Both the position numbers and the translations under genes were made by a program. A stretch of 64,000 bases of DNA, taken from positions 5,874 to 69,873 of the forward strand of contig VTPC01000392.1 of assembly GCA_011009095.1 (NCBI GenBank), in the 5' to 3' direction. The DNA is from Ignelater luminosus (lineage: Eukaryota > Arthropoda > Insecta > Coleoptera > Elateridae). How positions within the stretch are numbered: the first letter of the stretch is position 1; each line of letters begins with the position of its first letter. The notes beneath the pieces were generated by a model. It was not told where the DNA came from, searched no databases, and saw nothing but the letters and a program-made list of their open reading frames with translations. Shown here piece by piece: positions 11,365-23,159 of this stretch.

Positions 11365-12650
11365 TATTATTATTATTAATCGCCTTTATTATTAATAAAT
11401 TAATTTACATTCTGTAACTTAAAAAAAAACTAAACTTAAATATATACAATCTAATCCCCTGGCGAAATTTAGCCAAAGGCTACTTTGTTTACCAAGGGAT
11501 TAGATGCAAAGTAAAAAAGAAATAAACAATTCTGACTGCAAAACGACTCAAATCAGTGAACCAGGTAGGCAGATGATGAAGAGGCAAAGAATTATAGGTT
11601 ACTAAAAAGGTAGTTTCTTAAATTTTGTTTAAAAGTTTTTAAATTGAGACCTCGCATATCAAATAGAAGAGAATTGTAAAACTTGACAGCATTGCATATA
11701 AAACTTTTCTGAAGCAATGAAGACGTATGAAGAGGTATAGTAAGCATATAATTACACCGAGTATTTGCAGAATGCACCTGTATTCGAGGTATCAATTTAG
11801 AAGTAAGAAATGAGTACTTTTTGTTGAAAGTAGTGTATATGTATACACTCCCAAATCATACTTTCAACGATTTTCCATGTTTAACCAGCCTAGGTCTGAA
11901 ATTTTTTGTGTAACAGAGTCATAACGACGTACACTGTTGATAAATCGACAACACAAATTTTGCGTTTTTTGAATGCGGTACTTGTCACATACATCAAGAC
12001 ATGGACTATAAATAAAATTACAGTAATTAAAATGTTATAAGACCAATAATTCAGAGAGCATTTTCTATTGAGCAAAATTTAAAACTTCTCGATTGGAATA
12101 TAACAGTTTCAACAAAGAGTAAGTTTTCTGAAGTAATTTACAGACATGTTTAAATCGTAAGTTAACGTCTAAGATAAGTTTTAAGTTCCTAGCTGAATCT
12201 ACAACTAGAATTTACTGATTATTGGTGCTTAAATTATGATCATTTTTAATAATTAGGGTTTCGATTTCCAAAAAATAGTAAACAAGATTTATTGCTATTT
12301 AATGTAAGATTATATTCGAAAGAAAGCTAAGTGACCATTTGCAGATCACGATTGATGTCTTTATAGGCCTGGGCTTTTTTAGAAAAAGCAAAAGATTTTT
12401 ACATTTGCGTATCGTCGGCATACGCTTGAATTTTACAGTTATTAACAGACTTCAGAAAATCTGCCGTGTACATAATGTACAACAAAGGTCCCAAGACTGA
12501 ACCTTGAGGTACGCCAGACGTAATAGGGTAGAAAGTAATAAATCTATTGTTATGCTGTATCATTGAGGTTCTATCAGACAGATAAGATCTAATCAGATTG
12601 ACGGCAGGTTCAACAAAATCATTTTGACTACCACACCAATTCTCTTAATC
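11365..12650 (-). mobile_element. CR1/Jockey-like LINE, 5'-truncated and decayed
   Basis: On the minus strand the RT core is easily read: AVNLIRSYLSDRTSM, then SGVPQGSVLGPLLYIMY (about 12470-12520), then QAYADDTQM (about 12405-12430) with the catalytic YADD intact, then LTLNSNKS. Further on come CDKYRIQKTQNLCCRFINSV, LGWLNMENR, and the C-terminus SLLQKSFICNAVKFYNSLLF with LKTFKQNLRNYLFSNL ending at 11592. The tail after the stop is AT-rich and ends in TAA/ATT repeats around 11365-11385, as expected for a LINE 3' end. Several stops and frameshifts show it is inactive. SGVPQGSVLGPLL is typical of the CR1/L2/Jockey group, and the clade is not resolved further. Confidence 0.8.
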
Positions 12651-13349
12651 ACTGAGGAAAGATACTCATGGGCTACCAACGAGGAATTTCCCATCAGCCC
12701 AAAAAAGGAAAAAATACTATTGCAGGTTTCTTATTAGTTCATCATCAACGCAAAAGAGAGTAACGATGCAGACCAATCTTTATTACCCTCTTACAACTGT
12801 GTCAAATGTTTCAAACACCAGTGCCGTCGAAGTAGGTACATCAAACTCGTCGTCCCAAGCAACCACCAACTTGAAGTAAGACGACTTTCGTAAACCAAAA
12901 ACGTCTAACTACCTGCAGCAAATAAACTTAAGAACCACCTCAATATGAAGGGTGAAATCCGTTTCTAAAATTCAAAGGATCACGAACAATATCCGGACAG
13001 ATGCATAACTTGGACTACATCTGCTAAATTACTGTGATGTTGCACGGTTGCACCAAGTAGGACAGGAGTCTGACCTTTCTTTTAAGCCAAAGAAAGACTT
13101 GAAAGCAGTATAGTTGATTTCTACTCTCATTTCTGAAATACTGTAAATGAGGTAGTTCATAAGGAAGCAGTTTATTTATACCGAGCGTTATTAAATTGAG
13201 TGGTGTGCATTTGAATTTCAACTTTAGCTACATACTAGATAAATAGCTTGAGTTAAACAGTTTGAGAAGGGAAAAATGTCATGGGATGTCATACTTCTTT
13301 TCTTTGCTGTGGATTATTGTTAAAAAACCTAACACTTACTATATTCATA
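12651..13349 (+). other. Intron stretch, possible old retroelement ORF1 traces
   Basis: The + strand near 12770-12900 has Ser/Thr/Asn-rich coding-like translation (SNVSNTSAVEVGTSNSSSQ) followed by broken frames. This could be a retroelement gag-like N-terminus, but no zinc knuckle or RNA-binding motif is visible. Otherwise nothing is recognised. Confidence 0.2.
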
Positions 13350-13583
13350 ATGTGCTGTATAAGGTTTGTCAGTCACGCTCAAGGTTGCTCGCGTGCCTTT
13401 GGTTAACGAAGCACTGAAATAGTATATAAGCAATGACCCTTTTGCAGGGGAGCAGACCCAATTGCTTTCTGTAAACTGTGGACAATGTAAACATTTTTAT
13501 ATTATATTTAGTGTGTTTTATTTCATCATATTATTGTTACTTAATAAACAAATAAATATGTTGAGCTCTTACCTAAATAACAT
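13350..13583 (+). repeat. LTR-like block with TATA box and poly(A) signals
   Basis: A TATATAAG box (13423-13430) is followed 20-30 bases on by a GC-richer start-like segment (GCAGGGGAGCAGACC) and then by AATAAA at 13543-13548 and 13551-13556. This compact promoter-to-poly(A) order is what a solo LTR looks like. The limits TGT and ACA are guesses, and no target-site duplication or internal primer-binding sequence was found. It could equally be chance in AT-rich intron. Confidence 0.2.
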
Positions 13584-14457
13584 TACGTAAAACAGCTACG
13601 TACGTAAAATAATAAATCGATAGAGGACTTTTGGGTGAAGTAAACAAAGTGTGTTTTTATATCTACAGAACGAACAAACTTTTAAGAAAGTTTTTATAAG
13701 CATTAGATGCATACCATCGCGAACATATAAATCAACTACCTGAGATAAATTAAAAGCATTACTAAACGCGTGATGTTTAAAGATTTTTCTCGAATATTTC
13801 AAAGCAAAAAGTGCTAAACTTGCAAATTGGATATTTTAATTTCTAAAACCAGAACTATTTGGTTCAAGATTAGCAAAATTAGATTTTACTCGAAAATGAG
13901 ACATCATGTGAGAAAGCCCCAACAGTAACCTTTCAGGAAAGATTACAGGTGATGAAGGATATTCATTTTTGTGGAATGTTATAGCTACTGACTTGCGTAC
14001 ATCGTTGTCTAAGAGGTGAGCTGGTTCATCAAATGTCAGCTCTGTATGTTTGTTAACTAATTTCTCGACGCACAGTTGAAAGAAGACCAAACCAGAACTG
14101 GTTTTATTAAATTACTTTTGTACCTTTTTAAATAAAATATTGACCAACCTCGCAGTTTTATGATACAATATTTTTATTCCAGTGCTAGTACACTCATATA
14201 TAATTACGTATTACCTTGCTGTGAATAAAATCTCATTTATGTAAACTTTACTTGCATTGATTCATATCCCAAATGTAATTATTGTGGAAACATCCAATAA
14301 TAATTAAACGCAATGTATGTAGTATTCGTTCAATAGGACCCTTCCTATTTTACAAAGTTTTCTTTACAATTATCTTATGAATAGTTAATTCCAAACATAC
14401 AGACAATCTGTTTTAATTACATTATGCTGAGCTAATTCTGTGTGTTTTTGATTTCAG
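13584..14457 (+). other. Intron stretch before the terminal exon
   Basis: No coding or repeat structure is recognised. It ends with a T-rich tract and TTTCAG at 14452-14457, the acceptor of the last coding exon. Confidence 0.5.
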
Positions 14458-14663
14458 ACGATATCTACACCGTAATTGAACTCAATCGTTATACAAGCTA
14501 TGACGTCCGAGTCGCAACAAGAAATAAGGCAGGAATAAGTGAATACGCCAACACTTCAACGTATAAAACATTAAAATCCTCAGCCGAAGGCATCTTTTTG
14601 ATGTCACCTTACCTAATACTAGTTTATCTATTATGCCCAATTTTTGGAGCAATCTTATTATGA
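14458..14663 (+). CDS. Ig/FN3 cell-adhesion-like protein, terminal exon (end of FN3, GPI-type tail)
   Basis: The exon opens in phase 1, completing a split GAC codon, and reads DDIYTVIELNRYTSYDVRVA, then TRNKAGISEYANTSTYKTLK. This is the F/G-strand part of an FN3 domain (LxxYTxYxVRVxxxNKxGxSxY), with one more sequon (NTS). After SSAEG, a small-residue stretch suitable as a GPI omega site, the protein ends in about 23 hydrophobic residues (IFLMSPYLILVYLLCPIFGA, then ILL) with no cytoplasmic tail before TGA at 14661-14663. That is the pattern of a GPI-anchor signal; a single-pass anchor without a tail is the alternative. Role (inference): outer-leaflet adhesion or recognition protein, probably neural by family analogy. 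Confidence 0.88.
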
Positions 14664-15574
14664 TAAGATAATTGACTGGATTTGCAAATTTTTCAAAAGT
14701 AGCTTCGGAATTGTAATGAATTTTCATTAAGTGTATATATTTAAAGAAAACAAAAAAATGAGAAAACTGTAGTCTAATAAAAAGAGAAAAAACACATTCC
14801 GTTGAGAGTATTTAAACGAATGCTGCCTCCCTTCCATCACGCTCATTATACATCAATTTGTTGTATATTTTATTAAAATCTTGTAGGCTAATTAATAATT
14901 TAATTCTTACTCGGTTACCTGAAGCGGAAAAATGAAAGTGAGTTTAATTTTATACACGGATAATGTAGCATTATTAAAAATACTTAAGAACGTGCTCGCT
15001 ACTCAATGTTTGGAGTGTGATTTAATTAAAAATTTCCGAAGAACTAATACACAGTTTAGTTCTTGTTATTGCTTTTTGCAGAAAAAACTTTTATTAAGTT
15101 TGCTATTTTTTTACTGTTGGTAATTACTGTAACTAAAGCTGAGTTGACAGGATGAGGACGATGCCTATAGCCTGTATGGAGGCAAAGCCTCTTTTTTATC
15201 TATGGAGACTTTAATGACATAAAATTTTATAATAAATGAAGTTCACGTTAAGAAAACAAAAAGGAGAAAAAACTTAATTTATTCATTTTGTTGTACGAGC
15301 AAATTCGCTTTAACAGAGACGGTATGTCATTAATCACGTCATAATATCTGGTGTACCTTGTTTTTTAATAGAGTTAAAACCATCTATTATTATTGTAAAA
15401 AAAGTTACACCAGCAAATATTTTAGGTATACACATTAAACGTTTTATTTTTAATAGGCACATTTTTGGCATTGTATGCTTGTCTATCTTAAAGATAATTT
15501 GAATTTATGTATGGTACAAACAAGATGGTGTCCTGTAACAGTATATTTGAGAATACAAAGACAGTTTTATGTTT
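14664..15574 (+). other. 3' UTR and downstream flank of the adhesion gene
   Basis: From the stop to the poly(A) signal at 14776 is probable 3' UTR. Beyond it the sequence is AT-rich up to the assembly gap. A 63-codon frame at 14932-15123 has no recognisable domain and is probably chance. Longer 3' UTR isoforms cannot be excluded. Confidence 0.4.
14776..14781 (+). promoter_or_regulatory. Poly(A) signal candidate of the adhesion gene
   Basis: AATAAA in the context CTAATAAAAAG, 113 bases after the stop codon. It is the first canonical hexamer downstream, which makes it the likely cleavage signal. In such AT-rich DNA the hexamer is also frequent by chance. Confidence 0.45.
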
Positions 15575-15974
15575 NNNNNNNNNNNNNNNNNNNNNNNNNN
15601 NNNNNNNNNNNNNNNNNNNNNNNNNNNNNNNNNNNNNNNNNNNNNNNNNNNNNNNNNNNNNNNNNNNNNNNNNNNNNNNNNNNNNNNNNNNNNNNNNNNN
15701 NNNNNNNNNNNNNNNNNNNNNNNNNNNNNNNNNNNNNNNNNNNNNNNNNNNNNNNNNNNNNNNNNNNNNNNNNNNNNNNNNNNNNNNNNNNNNNNNNNNN
15801 NNNNNNNNNNNNNNNNNNNNNNNNNNNNNNNNNNNNNNNNNNNNNNNNNNNNNNNNNNNNNNNNNNNNNNNNNNNNNNNNNNNNNNNNNNNNNNNNNNNN
15901 NNNNNNNNNNNNNNNNNNNNNNNNNNNNNNNNNNNNNNNNNNNNNNNNNNNNNNNNNNNNNNNNNNNNNNNNNN
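15575..15974. other. Assembly gap (400 N)
   Basis: A run of exactly 400 unknown bases. Open frames crossing it are artefacts. The round length suggests an estimated or placeholder gap, so the true distance is uncertain. Confidence 0.99.
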
Positions 15975-18900
15975 AACTGGAACTGTTTTGCTACTACATT
16001 TTGAGAATTACTTTAGCTACAATTTTTTGACCACTGCTTGCTGTAGAAATATTCTGCTGTTTTAGAATCTAAAGCAGAGGCTTAATAAAGTAGTGTTGTA
16101 GTTAAATGACCGCCTAAACGTTTTATATGCACAGAATATTATCAAATCAAAATGACCTTTTCAACTGAGATTTTTTAATGCAGTAACTGTTTCGTGGTTT
16201 GACGACATTTACGAAGCTTATCAAAAAGAGTTTTTCCAGTAGTACCACAGACGTGATTTCATAGATGCTTGATTAACCACAATCGCTATTGTTATGGAAC
16301 AGGGTTATTTCTAAAAAACATATTTTCTTGTACAGAGAGGACTGAAAACTTTTATATGCATCTTAGCAAATTAATTCGTGATTATTTACTACTTAAGAGA
16401 AATATAATCCTGGTAAGTAAACAGCTTCAAGGTGAGATTTGCTCAGTCAGACGAAAAATACAAGTTTCAAAAAGATTTGGACAAAAGGAAGAGTTGCACA
16501 CTTCAAGCAAAACAAAGAAGAGAGGTGCTGTATAGAAGTTACATAGAGCAGAAGAAGATAAAAACAGATTGGGATGGAGAAGAAAAATAGATTCCTGGAC
16601 GAAATCATTAGAGAACTCGAACTAATTCTGCAAGGAAAAACATTTACAGCTGAGCAACCACATTCCAACCAACCTCTGTAGTAAAAATCAAACACGAATT
16701 ATCTTTGAATTTCTACCTGGTAAAATAACTCATGGTCTTCCTAATTATAGTCAACATCGAGAAGAAAAGTTTCAGTAAGTAAGTAGCGATTGTGATCCGT
16801 AAAAAAAAGCAAACTTTTTTAAGAGGAATAACCTAGAACCAACACGTTTTTATTAATACTAATTCAAACTTCTTAAGCCCAACTAACTTTTCAAGCCGAC
16901 TAATTCAGCTTGTCTGGGTAATCAGAACTGTTGAATTGACCAGAATTCGCGTTTGGATTGAGCTGTCTGATCTGGTAATATTTGTCGCAATGCTCAAGAT
17001 CTTCTAGCCGAAAAAGCTTTTTTATCAACATAGTTTGGCTTTGGAAAAATCAAAAACGCTTTCTTCTAATTTCTTGTTTTGCATTCTAATACCTTCTGCG
17101 ATAAAGTTTTGCGTTAAGGCCATATCTCTATCAATTCTTCTGCACATTCCTGCTCAAATGTTGATTTTGAGCATTACTCTTAAGAGACTTGACGATTTTT
17201 GAGCCTATATTGAGCTTTTTGACTTGATTTGATTTTTGGAGTCAATCAAGAGTTTTAGATAGATTAGACTGTTTTAGATGAATTCTGCAAAATAAACTAT
17301 CAGGTTACCATGTCAACTTTGTTTTAGTAGAATTGGATTTAATTGGTTCTAAAGATTTCTGTCCGTGTTGCAGCGGGAAATTTAGTATCAAAAATCGCTT
17401 CTGGGTAAAAATGGTGGACAAAGCAATTTCTGTATTACTTTTCTCGAAAACAATAAAAATAAATGAAAGATTGTTACTCAATACATAATGTCATTTATTA
17501 AGTCACAACTGAAGGCAGCATCTTTTTTGATTCAATCTGCTCAGAGGCAGGTTTTAATTTATAAAAACACGCCTCTAGTGTTCACCAAAAGACCCTCTTT
17601 TCCCAGATACCAATCGCTATACTATACCTCTTATTAAAATTCAAGATGTCAAAATATCAAAAAACTGCCCGTGTCTTAGAGCATTGGTTTTCAGAGAAGA
17701 TGGATGAGATGATGCCTTTCTAAACAAGTTTGTCAGAATTACACTTGAAAATACTTTTAAATATTTTTAAAGTCAATATAGAAACTTCTGATACGATACT
17801 GGCACAATAAGCCTATTAGGACAGGTGGTTGCTTTTCATGACATGCAACTCTAATTTCCCACTGATACTGCTTGAATGCTATATACATGACTAGAAAAGC
17901 CTATTTCATGGTACCTCACAACAAACACCAGCATGGAAATACCAACTGGTTGCAATATTGTTATCATTTGAATTTGTTCGTGTCTGGTAATCAATTATGA
18001 GAAGACTTCTGTACTTGATTATACCTAGTCTTAAGTCAGCGTTCTTTATCAAGTACTTGTCTTCATTGCTGGAAGAAAACGATAAGTATTAATTTGCCGA
18101 ATTGCGAGTTGTACACGGCATACCAACAGCCGAAAACAAGAAACGATCAAGAGCAGTTGATCGAAAACACTCTAATTTTGTATTACAATTTAAATTAATT
18201 CAACTAATTTAAATTGTAATATGAACTATTGTAAAGACGTCATTAATAATTTAACGTATGTCATGAGTGATTAACTCAAGAAAATTAATAAAAGTAAATC
18301 ACTTTAATTTTGTTTATTTAAACGTTGGAAGTTTCTGTTCTGGTTCTCTTTTAGAGTATCTCATTCACTTGGTTGTTGCTTCTGATAGAAGTTTTTCTCT
18401 ACTAGTTCCTGACAAAGACAGCAAATTAGATAAAAGTAAAAATGTAAAGCGTGAAGCAATTTGAAAAAAGCAATAAAGACAGTTTAAATACAGAACCATT
18501 AGTTCCTCAAGCAAAAGAATTGTAGAAGGTATGCTATACTGCCAACTGGAATCTTTCGTTTGTGAAAATGCCACTGTGTGTTCAAATAAGAAGTTTTTTA
18601 TTTCAATGTTCTAAATTAAATATTTTCAAACTATTTTAACTACTTACTAATTAAAGTTACATTAATTTTATTCAGCCAGAAACAAGCAGGCAGTCATCAG
18701 AAGTTATGACTGCTGGCTTTTACGCAGAATGGTAATTACAGATTCTTTACTTCTTCTTACCCTATTATTTTTTAGTTTTGCTTTTAAATCTATTAGTTTA
18801 TTTAGACTTGTTTTTAAAAAATCGCCATTGAGTTGTTTAAAATAACATGCCCCTAAGTCTTTGCAGTACATTTTATATGAGTCTCAATTCTTTGCAATCG

Positions 18901-21900
18901 TGTGATATTGATATATTAAAATGATAAGAAAATAGAAATAGAATTCAAAATATTATAAATAGAACCCGTCTTTCGTTTTCAATTTTATATACCCAACGAA
19001 TATTAGAAAAGTTTCAATATTACTATATGTAGAAGAGTGAAACAAATAGAACAAAATGGAATCATCGTGCTTTTACAGCAATAGAAACGTTGGAGTATGC
19101 AAGATTTATTGTAAATTTAAATTTTGACTCGGGAAATTACATCCGTGTATCAAATTTTAAACTCATTGATTTATGACAGTAGGTTACACTCGTATGAATA
19201 TTATAGTGTGATGGTAGGTTAAGTGCAATAAATTGTTACTATAGACAGATTTTAATATTCCGGCGATATTCTTCATGATAAAATATACGTACATTTTCCA
19301 TCCTTATGCTTTTTTCTCCCAGATGTGTTTGCTTAAGAAGCTTGTATATTTCAAATAACATCAATAAACAAATATTGTTTACTATGGAGCAGATTCCTAT
19401 ATGTTTTTGTCTTGAGAAAAAGATAAACAAACAGGCAGCAGTGTTGTTATTTGAAGATTGAGTCCGAATGATATTCAAAAGAAACATTTAAGATTTTTGA
19501 ATGTATGATGTTCATATGCTTTAGAATGTATGACTTGGGAAGTAAGAACTGTTGCTAAAAATAAATTTCGGTATCCTTCAAGGTTTCATTATATCAAGAA
19601 AATGGATAAATGATATGAGATTCTGAAACAGAACAACTTATTATCTAGGTTTCCATCGACTTTTTAGGTTTTAAATACGGGCAAAGATTATACAGATCTG
19701 TTCGGTAACAACCGCTTGAGAAAAATCTAAAATTGTTTGTTCTTTCTGTTTATAATAACTAAAAAGGAAGGTGACTTTTATCATATCACATTCCAATATT
19801 TCTTTGTTTATATATTTATAATTTTATTGTTGTGTTATACATAAACAAAAAGAAGAAAAAAACGCTTGTATATAGTTGCGAAATTAAAAATGCAATTACT
19901 AACTTGAATTTAATGAATTTATATTTATGTGAAAGTGCTTTAGATGGTTTAAAAAGCGTCTTGAAAACAAAAAAAAACGCACTCTAATGTTAAATTTTAT
20001 TATTAATGTTACGTGAAGATGTGTCGACAAATAAAGAATTAAGAAAAAAAGATAAATTACATGTAAATATAAATAACAACGACGAAATTAAGTAATATTG
20101 TAAGATTAAATGTGCCAAACTTGTTTTTCCATGTATATTATTGATTTTCTTTAGGTTAATATTAATCTGTAAGTTGTACTTATTATAAATATTTTTCTTT
20201 TCTTCTTAATTTATTTAATTAATTTATCTTAAAATTGTGTGAATGTAATTATTGTAAAAATTTATTTTATTTTATCTATTAATTTAATAAATTCGTTACA
20301 ATCGAATGTAGTTTTTGTCTTCATTAATGTTACCATTGATTCAAAAACAAAACATTAAAATAAAACAAAAGAACGGAAACATTATTACTAAGATGAATCC
20401 TTGTTTCGCTGTTAACTAAGATTCATTTTAAAGTATAATTAAAGACTGTAGAGCTAACTTCAAATTACATCAGGAAGCTCCATGTTAGGATAAGAATTGT
20501 TCTGTTATTTACCTACACCGCGTTAAAGTAAACCATGGAAAACCTTACCACGAACCTTTACCCTTTCCAATACAAGTTTATAGCGCTAACAATAAACTGA
20601 GTCCTGAATCATAACCAGAAAGGGATCGTTAAATCGCCTGCTAACAGTTCACTTTGCAATGGTACTGAACCACGACAGATTCATACAAAGGAGAAGTGGT
20701 AGTTTTCCGAGGATATGGTAATAAATCGTGCTATCCCACGAAGTTTGCTTCAAAAAGATCTTAATATTGTTTCTCCTCAGGTCAGTCAAAATAGCCTTTA
20801 TCTTTAGACTCTCCCTTCTAAATTTTTGGAATAGACCGTTGATAGGTATCAGTTGATCTGAACCATTCCACAAGAGTCAGATATACAAAACCATTGTGTA
20901 CAAAATAGAAAAGATCCATCACTACAAGAGAATAGCCTGCAGTGTTGTTTACTTTAGAAAGAACATTTGATAAAGACAAAGCGGCTACTATATTATTTGC
21001 AAAGCCCTGAACATCAGGGGAGTGATCCCTATGCATTGCTCTGAATTAAAACAGAAACGATACTTCTATCACCTCACTTAAGATACCTTATAATAGATAA
21101 TGGAGACCTCTTGGAGCTTATAATCGCCAATGGCTTCTGTGCAGAAGAATAACCTACAAAATATTCTGGAGAAATAATTCTTTAGAACAGTTATCTGTGT
21201 TTGATGACATAAAGCTTAAGGTACATCTTTTCTTTTTATTTGATGTTTTCATCAAATAGATGTCAAATGTAAAAATGAATTCTCCAAAATTGACGATTTT
21301 TTGACTGGTGCCCAACCACGCAGGGATGCGGTCCTCGCAGAAACTTTGATAAACAGATCTAAACTATGTTATAACCATAAATATGTTGTCAAGAAAGGCC
21401 ACTCTTGGCAATGCATATACCTTAACAGAGTCAAACTGGATCGAGATGTTAAAGTTTTGCTGATCTGGATACAGAATGTTTCACTTTCCACAAACAGATT
21501 TTAGTAATATTGGATGATAAATCATAATAGAAAAATATCCTTGTTATCGTCTTCGAGATTACATGACAGGTTTACACGTTTCGCTTCTAAAAAGCTTTGT
21601 AGTTATGAGTATCGTAAAAAAATACTATAAGTTCTCTTTGGGTCACAACCTCCAGACTAAACGACGCTACTCTGTACTATTGACATCATCCCAATTGTGA
21701 AACTAATTAGTACCAAAACAGTTTCAGCTATTGCTAATATCTCCTCGGTTTAGAAATTTTACTGTGTTTCCATTTTTTAGACTATTGACGATGAAGACCG
21801 AATAAAGACTATGAAAGCCAAAATCTATGGCTGATTTACAGTTAGCCTCTTTTAAACTGAAGGTATTAGAAATCGAGACGTGGTATTTGTTTCTGCTTGA

Positions 21901-23159
21901 AAAGACCAAAGTCTCTTGCTTTGAAACAATGACCCATAATTTCAAAACGACTACGTATAAGCAAGAGCTTTCTAGATCTTCATCGATTGTAAAGTGTTGT
22001 TCTGTATCTACTCATTGAACAGGAATTTCAAACTTCAAATCCAGCATTCATTCAGAAGTACATTACTGAGACAAGCAGTAAAAAGATATTATGTTTGAGA
22101 AGATGTTTTTGGTAAAAAATGCGATTTTCATCGAGACAAGAAGGCCAATGATATACTTTGACCTTCTCAAAGTTTTGATCGAAACTTCATGTACCTAGTC
22201 AGAATCTATCGTAGGATTTGTCAGTTCACATTATATCATAAGAATAGAAGAATAAATGGATGTAAATAAATGAATTCCATTGTAATACTTTCTGATACGG
22301 CTGAGTCTAACTAGAATTTATTTAAATAAGACCAAGATCTCGAGAATATCAAATATTCGAAATTCGTGTATCATGGCGCTTTTTGTAAAACGAAAATATT
22401 AGTAAGTGCTTTAGAACACCCAAAAAACCTAAACAAGTTGCACAATTTTGAAGAAAAAACTCTTTTACCCGCTTCTGTAGACCAGGAAACTAACTATGTG
22501 TAAATAGTTCCAACTTCAGCCTTACCATCACAAAGATTCACAAGCCATTACTGGTAATATATCATTAGATCAAATTATTGTTACGCGTTTTACAAAGATC
22601 AAAATACTATTTTGCAAGTAAATATGTAGATATAGAACTATTCTTATACACTTGTCCAATACCTTGCAATTTCTTAGTACACAAAAGAAGTCGAAGAGTC
22701 GAAAAAGCATTCCGCTAAGACTGGATGGGGGTAAAACAGAAGCTCAAAAAGTTTGCTTGGTGCATAAAACAATTTTTTGTAACTTAAAACAAGGATTGTA
22801 GATTGCAGGTATGCAGCCTATGTACCTTTAAAACTTTATTTCCACTTGTTTCCACTTAAAAAGTGTCTGAAATATCGATAGACTTACTACAGCACAGACT
22901 GTAGCATGCATTCGCGTGCAAAGTGCAAACGTCGTTTACTTTATTTGATTATTTAAATTATTATAGGTTCATTTTTAAAAAAGATTAAGCCTTTTTTTAA
23001 TGAATAGAACACACATTTACTTTATAAAAACCTCAAGGTCAATCAGCTGATCGTGTACGTTTTAGCTTTTTTAGGTTAACTGACCATGTTTACAACCTGA
23101 AGTTAACAAGAATTTGTGATTGTTTATTATTATCCATTTTATAAATGACGGTAAAGGAC
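15975..23159 (+). other. 7 kb of AT-rich DNA with no gene recognised
   Basis: I read both strands and found no convincing domain. Frames of 60-90 codons at 16269-16535 (Lys-rich), 18267-18464, 20649-21036 (minus) and 21301-21504 are unassigned. A minus-strand phrase GFANNIVAALSLSNV near 20960 weakly resembles an RT YADD neighbourhood but stands alone. AATAAA-like hexamers and oligo-A/T tracts are common around 19800-20300. One short perfect hairpin is listed separately. Confidence 0.4.
18181..18221. repeat. Perfect 17-bp inverted repeat, 7-nt loop
   Basis: TATTACAATTTAAATTA at 18181-18197 and its exact reverse complement at 18205-18221, separated by ATTCAAC. The arms are AT-only apart from a single G/C pair. 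It could be a tiny MITE core or a replication-slippage palindrome. No flanking duplication was seen. Confidence 0.8.

Larger units (their letters stand above)
1148..14457 (+). other. 13,310-bp intron, repeat-filled
   Basis: The intron runs from donor GTTTGT at 1148 to acceptor TTTCAG ending at 14457. The flanking phases match (1 to 1) and it falls inside the FN3 domain. Its contents are listed separately: LINE remnants on both strands, a hAT end, Tigger and Tc1 pieces and an LTR-like block. From 1148 to about 2450 I see only AT-rich sequence with a short CAA-rich patch near 2240-2275. No alternative exon is convincing. Confidence 0.75.

Noticed and set aside
15179-15197. GAGGC-AAA-GCCTC hairpin followed by six T, like a bacterial intrinsic terminator
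   Set aside because: The window is eukaryotic with spliced genes. A lone GC hairpin plus T-run is expected by chance and no Pol III gene lies upstream.
15475-16065. Three long open frames of 153-196 codons
   Set aside because: They exist only because the 400-N gap is read through.
20649-21036. Minus-strand frames with GFANNIVAALSLSNV, slightly like an RT catalytic neighbourhood
   Set aside because: The YADD Asp residues are absent and neither the upstream GxPQG block nor the thumb region could be read nearby.
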